A DNA stretch of 64,000 nt, from contig CM077005.1 in assembly GCA_039090855.1 (NCBI GenBank), forward strand, positions 72,164,607 to 72,228,606, read 5' to 3'. This DNA is from Macrothele yani (taxonomy: Eukaryota; Arthropoda; Arachnida; Araneae; Macrothelidae). Position numbers and translations under genes: made by a program. Positions 34,046 to 45,000 of the stretch are shown one piece after another (positions within the stretch are counted from its first letter, which is position 1; every line of letters begins with the position of its first letter). The notes beneath the pieces are model-generated. The model was not told where the DNA came from and ran no database searches. It saw nothing but the letters and a program-made list of their open reading frames with translations.

Positions 34046-34345
34046 CATAGCGTTTCCTGTGCCAGCTTGAGGAGTATTGACGATGCAAGATGGATGCATG
34101 CTTTCGTGCACAGCTGTCTCCATATTCTCACCCTTCCATCTGTATGTTATATTTGAAAACGTGATTCGTCGATCCACATTATCCTTTTCCATTCATTTAC
34201 TCTCCAATTTTTGTGTTCCAGAGCAAACTGGAAGCATTTCTTCTTGTTTGCTGTAGCTCACGGACTGTGTCCGCTTTCGGGGCGCATACGATCCAATGTA
34301 CGGCGAACTGCCCGTTGAGAGGCCACGGACTTGGTCGCTGATTCA
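34046..34345 (-). pseudogene. Tc1 transposase N-terminal half (host remnant)
   Basis: Right-hand part of the split Tc1. The minus strand reads 'QRAVRRTLDRMRPES' (HTH), 'FALEHKNWRVNEWKRIMW', 'IDESRF' (first catalytic Asp retained) and 'HTDGRVRIWRQ', reaching the hAT target duplication at 'GNAMVW'. The N-terminus beyond about 34345 is missing. Confidence 0.75.
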
Positions 34346-34636
34346 GATTATATGTAGATTAACGACCCCTGTTGAACTGAAAAATAGGGTGGAGCGAAAA
34401 ACAATTTTCTTTTTAACTTGAAACGTAACCACGTGCATTGGTTGCGATTTTAATACTGAAATGACCCCGAAATATGGATGACATTATTTAACATCTTAGG
34501 CTTCCCCGAGAACCACAATGTTTTGAATTTAAAGGAAAAATTACTTAAAAAACCCTAATTTTTCCATTGTTTAAAAATGAAGAAATTAGTGTCACATTTT
34601 TATTTAATAGCCCCTTTGAACGTATATATATATATA
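34346..34636. other. short AT-rich spacer
   Basis: No gene seen. A short TA run at about 34624-34636 borders the mariner. Confidence 0.5.
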
Positions 34637-35858
34637 TTACGTGTGCAACTTAATTCTCGTCGCCTAACCGCAAGCGATCATTGAACGTCGGCAAATGCCA
34701 ATAGCTGTGTGCGATAATGGCTGATTGCAATGCCATCGAACAGCTTTCCAGGCAACCGTAACCGCTCACAGCTGTAGTAACCGAAAGGACGAAAGCTGAC
34801 GGTGAAAGCAATGTCGTTCGAGAAGCAACATTTGAGGCACTGCCTCCTGTTCGCGTTTCAGCTGAAAAAAAGTGCCGCGGAAGCACAGCAAATGATCTGT
34901 GCTGCTTTGGGTGAGGCTGCTGTGTCCTACAGTACATGTAAGAAGTGGTTCCAGCGGTTTAAGCAGGAAAATTTCGGTCTCCGTGACGCAGAACGTCCGG
35001 GACAGCCGCAGAAAGTTGACGATGAAGAACTGGAACAACTGTTGAACGCGGATCTCTTTCAATCACAGTCAGAGCTCGCCCAGGGACCTGGAGCAACACG
35101 ACAATCCATTGCAAAGCGCCTGCACAAGCTTGGACTGATTCACAAGGAGAGCTGTCGGCTGCCCCACCAACTCACAGCTGGCTCTACGATGTTGCTGTGT
35201 CCTTGCTCTCCAGATTCAAGAAGAAGGATTTCCTCCACAAGATTTTGACCTGTGATGAAAAATGGATCCTTTACAATTATCCTAAGCGCCGCAAATCGTG
35301 GGTTTATCCTGGTCAGCCTACCACCAGTACCGCCAAACTGAATATCAATGACAGGGAGTTGTTGCTGTCAAACCTGGTGGAACGGTCAATGCTGAGCGTT
35401 ATTGTCAGCAATTCATTCGTGTGAGTGACCCAATGGAGGCTAAAAGGCCATACACCAGCAAGGGCAGAAGGTCGGTCCTGGTGCTTCAGGATAACGCGCG
35501 TCCTCACACTGCAAAAGCAACTTTAAACACGATCACCCACCTGGGATGGGAGATTTTGTCCCACCCGGCGTATTCTCCAGACTTCGCCCCGTCGAATTTT
35601 CCCCTCTTTCGCTTCCTGCAACATCACCTGAGTGATACGCACTTCACTTCTGTAGAGGAGATCCACACAAGTATTGATGACTTTATCAACCCGAAGCAGC
35701 CCTTTTTTTCCGCAGTGGCATTCGGCGGCTCCCTGACCGATGGCTGAAATGTATCCAACACGACGGGGATTATTTCCCTGATTAGGTACGCATTCGATTT
35801 GCTATAATTTGCTGTCAACGTGTCGTGCCTGTGGCCGAGAATTAAGTTGCTTACTTAA
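34637..35858 (+). mobile_element. mariner transposon
   Basis: Ends share 'gcaacttaattctcg' (34645 on) and its mirror (35835-35850), giving inverted repeats of about 28 bp next to TA. Size about 1.22 kb, the normal mariner length minus a small internal deletion. The orientation follows the transposase. Confidence 0.87.
34811..35747 (+). pseudogene. mariner transposase, third catalytic Asp changed
   Basis: Starts MSFEKQHLRH. The HTH domain covers residues 1-110 ('SAAEAQQMICAALGEAAVS', then 'ATRQSIAKRLHKLGL'). The catalytic part includes 'LTCDEKWILYNYPKRRKSW' (first Asp), 'LQDNARPH' (second Asp) and 'SPDFAPSNF', where mariner normally has SDY; here the Asp 34 residues on is Asn. Three frames are used: changes near 35190 and 35400, and about 15 residues around the usual 'CIWWD' box are deleted. 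Dead by several lesions. Confidence 0.88.
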
Positions 35859-35999
35859 TGTATAAACGTGGGTAAAAAATCGCCAGATGTGAGCTAAATT
35901 CTTAGGTTTCCCGAAAGAGGTCAAAATTTATCATATTACTCCGAAAACGGCATGATAAGCTATGTAAATATGATAAACACCAGTATTACCTGCTAGCAT

Positions 36000-37216
36000 A
36001 ACTTGAGGAGTGAATTCATTTCACTTGGAAATCAGATTTTGTTTTCAAAAGTTTGCATAAGCTTCCTATCCAAACTTTTTTCTCTGATGAATCCATCTCT
36101 TGCAAGAAGGTTACACACATGAGCAACAGAATCTGTTACAACGCTAACCATCCTCTCCACTGCCTGACAATGAGAGGGTATTTTTGTAAATTCGTGGCAA
36201 CAACTTGGATATTTATCCGACTGTAGTCATTCCAGCAGCTCATCGTCTTTACATTTCCGTGTGATTAGTGGCTCGATGTTATTACTGTAATTAAGTATTA
36301 GGTCGATGTAATTATTGCTCTGGAGATTCAGCTTAGGAATCCGAAACTTTCTAATGGTAGTTGTTCGTTCAGAAGATTCCCTGGCCTTTATGATGCGCCG
36401 AATAGCAAGCTCATGGACATACCTTCTGTCATCAAACGGCATTGCAGAGAACATATTTTCTACGTGGTCAAAATACGCGTTGTTCTGGACGCGACGCTTT
36501 TTACAATATCCTTTAAAGTATCTGGGAGATACTGAAACCGAGATATAGCTGCGAATTTTTTGGAAAATCTTTACAGGGACCGTTAGATTTTATCGTAAAC
36601 TACGATGATGCACATACTTTCATTACGAAGATGGATAACAAAACAAGATGTGGTGTTGAATCAGCAGTCCCAACATACAGACCCAGAATGCGATTTGCGA
36701 GCATCAGCTAACAGGAATGTGCGAGTGTTCCAGGATTCCAATTTACCAGATCTTGTGGGTAATCATCACCTACACAGACTGCCTTACAAATTTCCTACAA
36801 ATAAATTTGATCCGTGCTAAAATCTCCAAAGTTGATGTCAAACTGAAACGAAAATTCAGTTTATTGGAAATTAACGATAGGAAGGTTTGCGCATGTCTTT
36901 AGGCGCTTTCCAATCAATCTACTAAATGCGCCTGGACCTGATGCTTTCCCGTCGAGTGTTTCAATGAATTGACGCAAAGTCTGTTCATTAAGACGAAGTT
37001 GACATATAATCCAGTGCACTAGAAAACTGATCTTCTCTCTAAAGTACCTAACTATACCAGTATTTATGCCGGTATTATTCACTTCCCCTTAATTTCCAAT
37101 AAAGACTAACTACAACAAGTCGAAGACCGTCTGGTCCAATAAAATGAAGATACCGTCGGAAATGTCCTTTGCACTCTTGCCCTTCGGTGCAAAATGTCCC
37201 AAATAGAACGAACTCG
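36000..37216 (-). pseudogene. transposase-like gene, C-terminal part, cut by Gypsy
   Basis: A minus-strand protein family common in invertebrate repeats, without a formal name known to me. In order from the Gypsy junction: 'SSFYLGHFAPKGKSAKDISD', 'LTVFDLL', 'HWIICQLRLNEQTLRQFI' followed by 'LDGKASGPGAFSRLIG' (36861-37082), 'FDDRRYVHELAIRRIIKAR' (36227-36454), then 'CQAVERMVSVVTDSVAHVC' and 'RDGFIREK' (about 36060-36190). Stops and frame changes are present. The N-terminal part continues on the far side of the Gypsy element (44581-45000). Confidence 0.68.
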
Positions 37217-37220
37217 GTTC

Positions 37221-37851
37221 TGTAACGTATACTCTCGATTCACTACTCTTTTAATTTTTACTATCTCTGGTTATTTTATTTTCCTATGTAAATTATCTTC
37301 TTACTGAACGAGATGTTATTTCACCCGCTGAATGAGATCTGGCAATGAGTGTAAGTCATGACGTGGTGGTAGCCAGTAAAAGCTCTCCCTAGGCGCGTTC
37401 AACGATACCTACGGAGAGCTTTTTGTGTTACGTGACAGAGCTTTTTGTTGATGTGCGTAGGGAGAGCTTCGTTCTATGTGATTAGGTTTTTTCTTCATTA
37501 TTGTGATACGATTAGTGTGTGTGTGTGTTGGATGATTCAAGAGTTTATCTAATAAAACAGTTTTAAGTAAGTACGTCTTTCTCAGTTCATAGTACTGTCA
37601 GACCTCTGTCTGGCTGTTAGGTTTATTTCATTTAGTGTTATTAGTAACAACCAGCATAAGACTTTATTCATCTTAATTACTACTACAACATTACTACCAG
37701 TTATAAGCTTGTTCATTATTATTACTACACTACTAGCAGGAAAGTTTATTCATGATATAATTAACAAACAACAAGCATTAGAAGAAGCATTAGTTTAGAA
37801 GAAGCTGAATTCATTATAATTAGCATAGTAGTAAAAGCTATATTCATTATA
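37221..37851 (+). repeat. Gypsy 5' LTR
   Basis: Begins TGTAACG and ends cattata. Contains GT microsatellite and 'gagagcttttt' repeats. Matches the 3' LTR over its whole length with about 17 differences. It is expected to hold the promoter and polyadenylation signals (family knowledge); no confident TATA box was assigned. Confidence 0.95.
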
Positions 37852-37853
37852 AT

Positions 37854-37865
37854 TGGCGCCCGAAC
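37854..37865 (+). promoter_or_regulatory. primer binding site (tRNA-Lys type)
   Basis: TGGCGCCCGAAC starts two bases after the LTR. It is complementary to the 3' end of the Lys tRNA used by many retroelements. The match stops after 12 bases. Confidence 0.85.
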
Positions 37866-37900
37866 TCTTCTCGGACACGAGGTCTTGACAATTATTACCC

Positions 37901-39064
37901 ATGTCTTCCTTACCTGAGACAACTTCAATTTTTCACCCTAAATAAAATTTGGGTGGTGATGGGATTCATTTCGACCATCTGCAAGAAGCCTGTGGGGCTC
38001 ACTTTGATATGAGTGATCTACATGTACCCAGGCATTCTTCACAATTTCGTAATGCACCAGCTTCCTATTACTCTGAGTCGCGGGTCGTACCTGAGGGAGT
38101 TCAATCCTCTCAGCGAAGCAGAATGCTTGCCCATTTCGTGCCGCATGCAGGAACAATTCATTTTAATGGGTTGGAGGGATCCTTAAAGTTCCTTGAAGAT
38201 TTGGAAGATCATTTTGATCTATACAATATTCCTGAATACTGCAAAGTACAAATCGCAGGCACTTGCTTGAAGGATACCGCTAAGACCTGGTATCGGCAGT
38301 GGAGAGTGTCGAACCCGGATTCTCATTATGAGAATTTCCGAGCAGAATTTTTGGAGGTCTTTCCTTTCGGCCTCAGTCGAGCTAGCCTTGCACAACAACT
38401 TTTTTCTCGTCAGAAAGGACCCAACGATAGCCCTGTTGCATTTGCGTTGGAAACAACACGCTTATATAACTTATGGGATCCACATGCCAGTCATGTCGAC
38501 ATGTTGGATACCTTATTGCAGCAGCTCGACCCATTTCTACAAGATTTTCTTGAGGTTCGACACCCTGCTACAATTCATGAATGCCTTCGCCTCATACGAA
38601 CGTATGAAGAGCGACACGGCAAACATGGTTCAACTCACCATGCTCGGGCACCCCGCGAGGCTTATTACGAAAACCCTCAGCGGCATAATAAGCCTAATAA
38701 CTTTCAACGCGAGCATACACAAGTGCACATCCAAGCTTCATACGTTCCACCACATAGAAGAGTGGCAAACCAACCGCGAGTTTCTGAACAATCTTCGGGA
38801 TATCGTACAAATGCACAGTATACTCGACCCCGTTACAATCCGCAGCATTCGGAACGTTTTCATGTTCAGGACAATGATTATTTTTCTGTCCGTGCTGAGG
38901 GAAGAAGTAATAGAAATGAAAATTTCGACAGACATGCGGAGTTCCCGCAACAGTTTTCACGCAGTTTTCCTCATCGTGAAAACTTTCCCGATACCCGGCA
39001 GGGCCGAGGTTTCAGACCGCATGATAATCCAACCAGGAATCCTTTAAACTTCCAAAGGAAGTAG
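37901..39064 (+). pseudogene. Gypsy gag
   Basis: Start ATG at 37901 (MSSLPETTSIFHPK), 36 bp after the primer binding site; an in-frame TAA at 37943-37945 interrupts codon 15. The same frame then runs openly to 39064 (371 residues). The capsid-like region holds 'FNGLEGSLKFLEDLEDHF', 'CKVQIAGTCLKDTAKTWYRQ' and 'FLEVFPFGLSRASLAQQLF', the pattern of Gypsy capsid. The C-terminus is Arg/His/Asn-rich and I see no CCHC knuckle; the basic tail may bind RNA instead. A slippery site lies six codons before the stop. Confidence 0.85.
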
Positions 39065-39086
39065 ACCAAGGGTCGGTACTGCTTCC
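39043..39086 (+). promoter_or_regulatory. -1 ribosomal frameshift signal, gag to pol
   Basis: Heptamer T TTA AAC (39043-39049) sits in the gag frame (cct tta aac). After a 7-nt spacer a hairpin can form from 39057 to 39086: GGAAG with CTTCC, TA with TA, GACC with GGTC around loop AAG. A -1 slip leads into the pol frame, which is open across this point ('ESFKLPKEVDQ'). Heptamer, spacer and hairpin fit the standard -1 signal. Confidence 0.82.
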
Positions 39087-40794
39087 TGATACCAAGCATT
39101 CTGACCCTAAAACGGTATTAGTGACTGTCCAAACTCCTCAGTTGCCTGATGTGTTTTTGACCATTGAAGATATTATTGTCGAGACAAAGTTCGACACTGG
39201 TTCTGAAATATCAGCCCTAAATACGAAGTTTTGCACTGACAATTTTCCTGCAATACTCGTTCAGCCTGCGACGCAGTATTTGCGAGGTGCAAATAACGAA
39301 ATCTTCAGTATCACAGGAACTGTCACATTATCTCTAGGGCTGGGAAAGGCTCGTTTAACGCATTCTTTCCTGCTTATAGACGAACTACTTGTTAAATGTC
39401 TAATGGGAATGGAATTTATTAATACGTTTCAAATAACTCTGAATTTCGTACAACATGTGATTTCCTTTCCGGAACCTGTCGAAATGATTCCTACAGTTCC
39501 TATGGATATAACGAGTTTGTTATTGAGTAACCAATTGAATGAGATGCAACGAAACCAGCTTTCTCTACTTCTGCAGGAAAGACCTGGTTTATTTTCTGAT
39601 CAACCTGGTTTCAGACAGGTGGTTTATCATGTCATTGACACTGATGGTTCAAAACCGATAGCGACGAAACCTTACATTTGTGCTCCACATAAGAAACAGG
39701 AAATGCAACGTCAAATTTCTGAAATGATTAAACAGGGCATAATAAGGGAATCAACAAGCGCCTGGGCTGCTCCTGCCTTTTTGGTTCCAAAGAAACAACC
39801 CAATGAATTTCGTTTCGTGACAGATTTCCGCAAGCTCAACCAAGTCACAAAAACGATCAATTATCCACTACCTGTCATGTCGCATATTTTGCATGACCTG
39901 TCATCAACTAAATGGATGTCAACCTTGGATTTGGCGAGTGGATATTTGCAGGTGGCAGTACATCCGGACTCTGCCGATAAAACAGGCTTTGTGACTCCTT
40001 TTGGGGCTTATGAATACCTACGTATGCCCTTTGGATTAGCTTCAGCACCTGCTACTTTCCAAAAGCTTATGGATACGGTTCTCAGACCTGTTCTGGGTCC
40101 CCATGTGCATGTATATTTGGATGACATTATTATTACATCCGAGACTTTTGACGAGCATTTTTCTCTGCTCAAACAGCCGTTCCAACTCATATACATTGCT
40201 GGCTTGACGTTAAAACCTAGTAAATGCCAGATAGTGAGGGACGAGATTGTATATCTGGGGTTGAAAATCACTCCCCACGGCTTATTTACGGATAATGAAA
40301 ATATTAGGCCTATTGTTGACTTTCCTCGGCCTAAAACAGCAAAAGAACTATCACGCTTTCTGGGAATGACCGGATGGTATCAGCAGTTCGTCCCCGCTTA
40401 TGCTACAATCTGTGAGCCATTGTATGCTGTGAAACGTAAATACAAGAAGTTTGTTTGGACACCTGAGGCTAACGCTGCGTTTGAAACACTGAAGTCTGCG
40501 TTGACTCAGCCTCCTGTGTTGACTTTCCCGGATCATACTAAGGAATTTGATATTTATACTGACGCATCTGGAGTTGGTCTTGGTTGCGTTTTGTCACAAG
40601 CTGGGCATCCAATAGCTTTTGCGTCTCGTACTTTAGCCAAAGCTGAACGCAATTATTCAGCTACGGAACGTGAATGTCTTGCTGTTGGGTATGCTCTTGA
40701 CAAATTTCAATGTTATCTTTACGAATTGACAGTTGACATAATTACGGATCATTCTGCCCTTCAGTATTTGAATTCTGCTAAACACCTATCTTAA
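39065..40794 (+). pseudogene. Gypsy pol: protease, RT, RNase H
   Basis: Open in the -1 frame from before the gag stop to TAA at 40792. Aspartic protease: 'ETKFDTGSEISAL' (about 39183). RT: 'WAAPAFLVPKK', 'FRFVTDFRKLN', 'STLDLASGYLQV', 'PFGLASAPATFQ' and catalytic 'VYLDDIIIT' (about 40109). RNase H: 'DIYTDASGVGLG', 'NYSATERECLAVGYAL', 'IITDHSALQYL'. The stop after 'AKHLS' is premature, because the same frame continues 'KWALKLQERNIKISYQPGHKN' to about 40900. Catalytic residues look intact; this lesion and those downstream inactivate the element. Confidence 0.93.
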
Positions 40795-42377
40795 AGACTT
40801 ATGAAGTGGGCTCTTAAGTTACAAGAGCGCAATATCAAAATTTCGTATCAGCCAGGTCATAAGAATCAATTACCGGACGCATTGTCTCGCGTTCCGATTA
40901 GTGGGGTCCTCCTGGATGTCAGCCTTTACTTCTAATAGCTGATATAACATCCAGAGAGCAGATAATGGCAGAATTAATAAATAATCCAGATTTTGGGGAT
41001 ATCTATAATTTTTTGCTTGCGGGTACGCCCCTACAAAGTGATCCTTCTCTGGCTGGAAGGTCACAACATTTTGAAGTCACAGAGGGTCTTCTTTACTATA
41101 CGAAATCTAGGACTACTAGGGCAGAGTTTCGCCCATGTATTCCACAAACCCTTAGAATGGCCCTTTTAAACGAATTTCATGACAAACCTCTTGCAGGCCA
41201 TTTAGGTATTCGCAAGACCCGTTGTAAATTGCGGGATGCTGCCTATTGGCCTGGCATGTACCAAAGTATGCTCGCATCCGTTCAATCATGTCACTTGTGT
41301 CAGATTAATAATTACCGTAATGTAAGACAGGCCGGTCACTTGAAATCTAGTTCAAGTTCTCATGTTTTTGATATTATTTCAATAGATTTATTGGGACCTT
41401 ATCCTTTATCTGTTAAAAACAAAGCTCGTTACGTGTTAGTATTAACTGATAATTTTTCTAAATGGGTTGAAATTTTTCCCATTAAAGCCGCTACGGCAGA
41501 AGTTATTTGTAATGTATTAGTTAATGAAGTATTCTCTAGATATGGTGCACCTAATAAAGGAGTTTCGGATAATGGTCCACAATTTATTTCTGACATTTTT
41601 GAAAAAAAGTGTGCGAGACTACACATTAAGCATAAATTCATTTCCCCATATCCTCCCCAGAGTAATCCTGCGGAACGAGTAAACCGCACGCTAGTTAAAA
41701 TGATTGCTACATTTGTCATGGATCATCACGAGCGATGGGATGACCATCTTGAGCTTTTTCGTTCGCCCTCCGCTCGTCTGTTCACGAATCTACTAAAATT
41801 ACTCCTGCAGAACTTTTTCTGGGTCGCAAAATTAAAACCCCTTTAGAAACTTTAACGGGGATTATCGACGAACTAAACCAGCGACCAACTCCGCAATCAG
41901 TACGAATCATGGCAGGAAAAGCTCGTGTTGCAATGCTAGGAGCTACAAGCGGCTCAAGCAAGATATTATAATACTAGGCGTAGGGAACCAGATCTTGTCG
42001 TTGGAGATCTGACTCTCGTGGAAACGCACTTCCAGTCTTCTGTTTCTCATACTTTAGTTAAGACATTTGCACCCAGCTACGAAGGTCCATATCGGGTGGC
42101 AAATGTGTTTGACAATAACATTGTTCTTGAAAAACCTGACAATCAATTTCAATACGTACACGTTGCTGAGTGTCGCAAGTATCATGAACGAAATATCGAT
42201 TTTATAATCAACCCTACTGAACTTTCTGTTCCACAGACTCAAGAGTCTATATCTCACGATCAACCTCCAGAAATTTTGGACGAACCAACAAACATTTTTG
42301 AAGAATCTCCAGTGATTTTTTCTTCACCCTCCCTCCTCAAGACGGGTTTCCAAACACGCAACCTGATTCTCCCATGA
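40795..42377 (+). pseudogene. Gypsy integrase and C-terminal domain
   Basis: After a frame change near 40905 the integrase is open from 40965. The HHCC zinc-binding part reads 'FHDKPLAGHLGIRKTRCKL' and 'SCHLCQINN'. The catalytic core: 'IDLLGPYP' (first Asp, about 41384), 'SDNGPQFIS' (second Asp, about 41566), 'NPAERVNRTLVK' (Glu, about 41670). Frame changes near 41762 and 41945 move it to the frame of 42018-42377, which has the GPY motif ('GPYRVANVFD'). No chromodomain was seen. It inserts the cDNA into host DNA (family knowledge). Confidence 0.9.
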
Positions 42378-43405
42378 GACGAAGGCTCGAATCAAGTTCT
42401 TCAAATATTAGTATCGTTCCTTTCCTTCCAACCATTGCCAAGACTATTGCTGCACCATTTCCTGATAACTCTGCACCAACACAAGCTCCTACTTCCTTGA
42501 ATACCTCGTCAGAGAGTATTCCTATAGGCAGACATAAACATCGCCCTGCACGACCACTAAATTACAGCAGCGACTCAGTGGCTTCAGATATTTCGGATTT
42601 ATCAGTTATGAACAATAATTTGACTATTCCTAAACACCAGACACCAATTACAAACCGTCCAGCACCACCAAAAGCTGGTCGAAACGTAGCTTGTCTCCCT
42701 ATCTGCTTCGCCGCAACAGCGACGAAGGCAGAGATCCTTGCATCTGCCCGGGTTTCGCCTCTGGAACCTACGCTCAGGGCAAACAGGGCCAATGCCTGCT
42801 GCTACTCTCATGCCACGAGGGCGAAAGCGAAAACAAACGATGTGGCCGGAGCTACGTCCGTCCAAAAGAATGCTGGAAGGACAACACGGGCCCCAGCACA
42901 AAGGGACTACTAATCAAAAGCCTGGGGGAGCCCGTTCCTGTCAGCCGCAGGGATTTCCGGACCGCCAAACTTCGGCCGTTCCTGACCGTTCCTGTCAGCC
43001 GCAGGGATTTCCGGACCGACGGACTTCAGCCGTTCCTGACCGTTGCTGTCAGCCGCAGGGATTTCCGGACCGACGGACTTCAGCCGTTCCTGACCGTTCC
43101 TGTCAGCCGCAGGGATTTCCGGACCGCCAGACTTCAGCCGTTCCTGACCGACGGACGTCAACCGTTCCTGACCGTTCCTATCAGCCGCAGTAATTTTCGG
43201 ACCGACAGACTTCAGCCGTTCCTGACCGACGGATTTCAGCCGTTCCTGACCGTTCCTGTCAGCCGCCGGGATTTCTTGACCGACAGAATACAGATGTTCC
43301 GGATCCATTCAAATCCTTGAAACGCTCACCGCCACCTGAATTTACCAGTCCGATTAGGCCTGGAAAACGTTATCGTACTAGAGTTTTTTATGCGTCCTCG
43401 AGATA
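42374..43405 (+). pseudogene. Gypsy low-complexity C-terminal tail
   Basis: After the GPY region a Ser/Pro/Ala-rich stretch is open from 42374 to 42913 ('MRRRLESSSSNISIV'), overlapping the previous stop as ATGA. Later a different frame carries an 18-residue repeat ('SCQPQGFPDRRTSAVPDR') and ends 'SPPPEFTSPIRPGKRYRTR' before a stop at about 43405. The basic end looks like a genuine polyprotein terminus. I infer one original tail broken by frame changes rather than an envelope gene: no signal peptide, transmembrane segment or furin-like site is visible. Confidence 0.55.
42930..43290 (+). repeat. 54-bp in-frame minisatellite in Gypsy tail
   Basis: Six units of about 54 bp starting 'cagccgcagggatttccg'. 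Units 4 and 5 have an extra 24 bp ('gttcctgaccgacgg...' type). Unit length is a multiple of three, so the tail stays open through the array. Confidence 0.93.
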
Positions 43406-43932
43406 AGTAAGTTCTCGTGGACAGGTTCTTTTCTCCGTTTGTTGTTTTTCCTGCACGACCAGTTGGCGTGTCAGAATTTCTTTTTTTCGTGTGGGCCTAT
43501 GCATTCTTTTTTGTGTATATATGTGTTTTTTTTATATTTCTTCTATGTCCATCTACTAATCCAAATTTTTTTATATATCTATGTGCTTAGGGGTAAAATA
43601 ATAAAATTGTTACTGTTAGGCAGCTCCAGGCAATCTTCGCTGCTGATACAGTTGGTGTGTATTCAACGAATAATGAGAACGTAATTTGAAATTAAAAAAG
43701 TGATTCCTGCTAGGCAGAATAAAAGGAAGGTATGCCGATGCAGGTTTGTTTTGTTCAAGTATACAAAGTGTTTCACAGACGAATACAGATTTCTTGATTT
43801 TGTCATGCCAAGTTTGAGATTGTACATACTGCCGCCACCAAACAATAAAACAAAAAAGAGGTCGATAAACGTCAATCAACGAAGTGTAAGACTTACACTC
43901 CAAAATTGATAAGTTTTTCGAAAAAAAAAAAA
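43406..43932. other. Gypsy 3' untranslated region
   Basis: T-rich then A-rich sequence between the pol tail and the polypurine tract; no coding signal. Confidence 0.6.
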
Positions 43933-43947
43933 TTAAGGGGGAGATGA
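43933..43947 (+). promoter_or_regulatory. polypurine tract
   Basis: Purine-rich 'aagggggagatga' directly before the 3' LTR, after an A run. It would prime plus-strand cDNA synthesis. Confidence 0.82.
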
Positions 43948-44576
43948 TGTAACGTATACTCTCGATTCACTTTCCTTTTGATTTTTACTATCTCTGGTTA
44001 TTTTATTTTCCTATGTAAATTATCTTCTTACTGAACGAGATGCTATTTCACCCGCTGAATGAGATCTGGCAATGAGTGTAAGTCATGACGTGGTGGTAGC
44101 CAGTAAAAGCTCTCCCTAGGCGCGTTCAACGATACCTAATGAGAGCTTTTTGTGTTACGCGAGAGAGCTTTTTGTTGATGTGCGTAGGGAGAGCTTCGTT
44201 CTATGTGATTAGGTTTTTTCATCATTATTGTGATACGATTAGTGTGTGTGTGTTGGATGATTCAAGAGTTTATCTAATAAAGGAGTTTTAAGTAAGTACG
44301 TCTTTCTCAGTTCATAGTAGTGTCAGACCTCTGTCTGGCTGTTAGGTTTATTTCATTTAGTGTTATTAGTAACAACCAGCATAAGACTTTATTCATCTTA
44401 ATTACTACTACAACATGACTACCAGTTATAAGCTTGTTCATTATTATTACTACACTACTAGCAGGAAAGTTTATTCATGATATAATTAACAAACAACAAG
44501 CATTAGAAGAAGCATTAGCTTAGAAGAAGCTGAATTCATTATAATTAGCTTAGTAGTAAAAGCTATATTCATTATA
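43948..44576 (+). repeat. Gypsy 3' LTR
   Basis: 629 bp, begins TGTAACG, ends cattata, followed by the GTTC target copy. Differs from the 5' LTR at about 17 positions, mainly in a GT run and scattered substitutions. Confidence 0.95.
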
Positions 44577-44580
44577 GTTC

Positions 44581-45000
44581 TTCAACAAGTGTAATATGCT
44601 CTTTCCATTCTTTTACCTTGCGCCACTTGCCATCATCCGTCTGTGTATTAGTAAGAGTTTCGTCCCTTCTTCCGTCCAAAAAAGAGAGCTACGATCTTGT
44701 GAGCTGTCGAGTTTACCACATCCTGAATTGCTTGACGGGTCTTTATCCTTCCTAGTTGTATTTTATGCCGTTCGATAACAGGTGCATTACATTCTTTCAA
44801 CTGAACCTGTTTACTCACATCAAGAAGCAACGCCAATGCAAGATCAGCTGCCGTTCGATCGCTGAAAACTCGCCTATTGAATTTTCTGGAAAATGCAGAC
44901 AGTGTCATTTGACGTCTAAGTTTTGAAATCAGCTTAGACCGACGTGGATTGAAATCAGAATATTTCTCGGCGGCCAACAAATGACGAGGACCCGGTTAGT
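44581..45000 (-). pseudogene. transposase-like gene, N-terminal part, cut by Gypsy
   Basis: Minus-strand continuation of 36000-37216. It reads 'KLRRQMTLSAFSRKFNRR', 'FSDRTAADLALALLLDVSK', 'VIERHKIQLGRIKTRQ' and then 'DDGKWRKVKEWKEHITLVE' at the Gypsy junction; with one target copy the frame passes into 'EPSSFYLGHF' on the far side. One stop near 44650 interrupts it. How far the N-terminus extends past 45000 is unclear. Confidence 0.68.

Larger units (their letters stand above)
31617..34345 (-). mobile_element. Tc1-like transposon remnant, doubly interrupted
   Basis: Minus-strand Tc1 relative. The left terminus 'gagtggccaaattattatga' (31621 on) resembles Tc1-type ends; no matching right terminus is visible, so the 5' side is truncated near 34345. 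It hosts a TTAA-flanked MITE (31673-32231) and a hAT element (32661-34037). With the hAT and one target copy removed, the flanking coding reads 'MVWGMFSW', the standard Tc1 box, which confirms the host identity. Confidence 0.82.
37221..44576 (+). mobile_element. Ty3/Gypsy LTR retrotransposon
   Basis: Complete element of 7356 bp with LTRs of 631 and 629 bp, a GTTC target duplication (37217-37220 and 44577-44580), a Lys-type primer binding site, gag, protease-RT-RNase H-integrase in Gypsy order, a low-complexity tail and a polypurine tract. LTR identity is about 97% by eye, so insertion is fairly recent, but gag and pol carry stops and frame changes. It sits inside a minus-strand transposase-like gene; one GTTC plus the flanks restores the reading 'LVEEPSSF'. 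Confidence 0.95.

Noticed and set aside
42910..43308. 132-residue minus-strand ORF with regular repeats
   Set aside because: It is the antisense shadow of the in-frame 54-bp minisatellite in the Gypsy tail.
42374..43405. Envelope gene of an endogenous retrovirus
   Set aside because: No signal peptide, transmembrane segment or cleavage site; the sequence is low-complexity and continues the pol tail.
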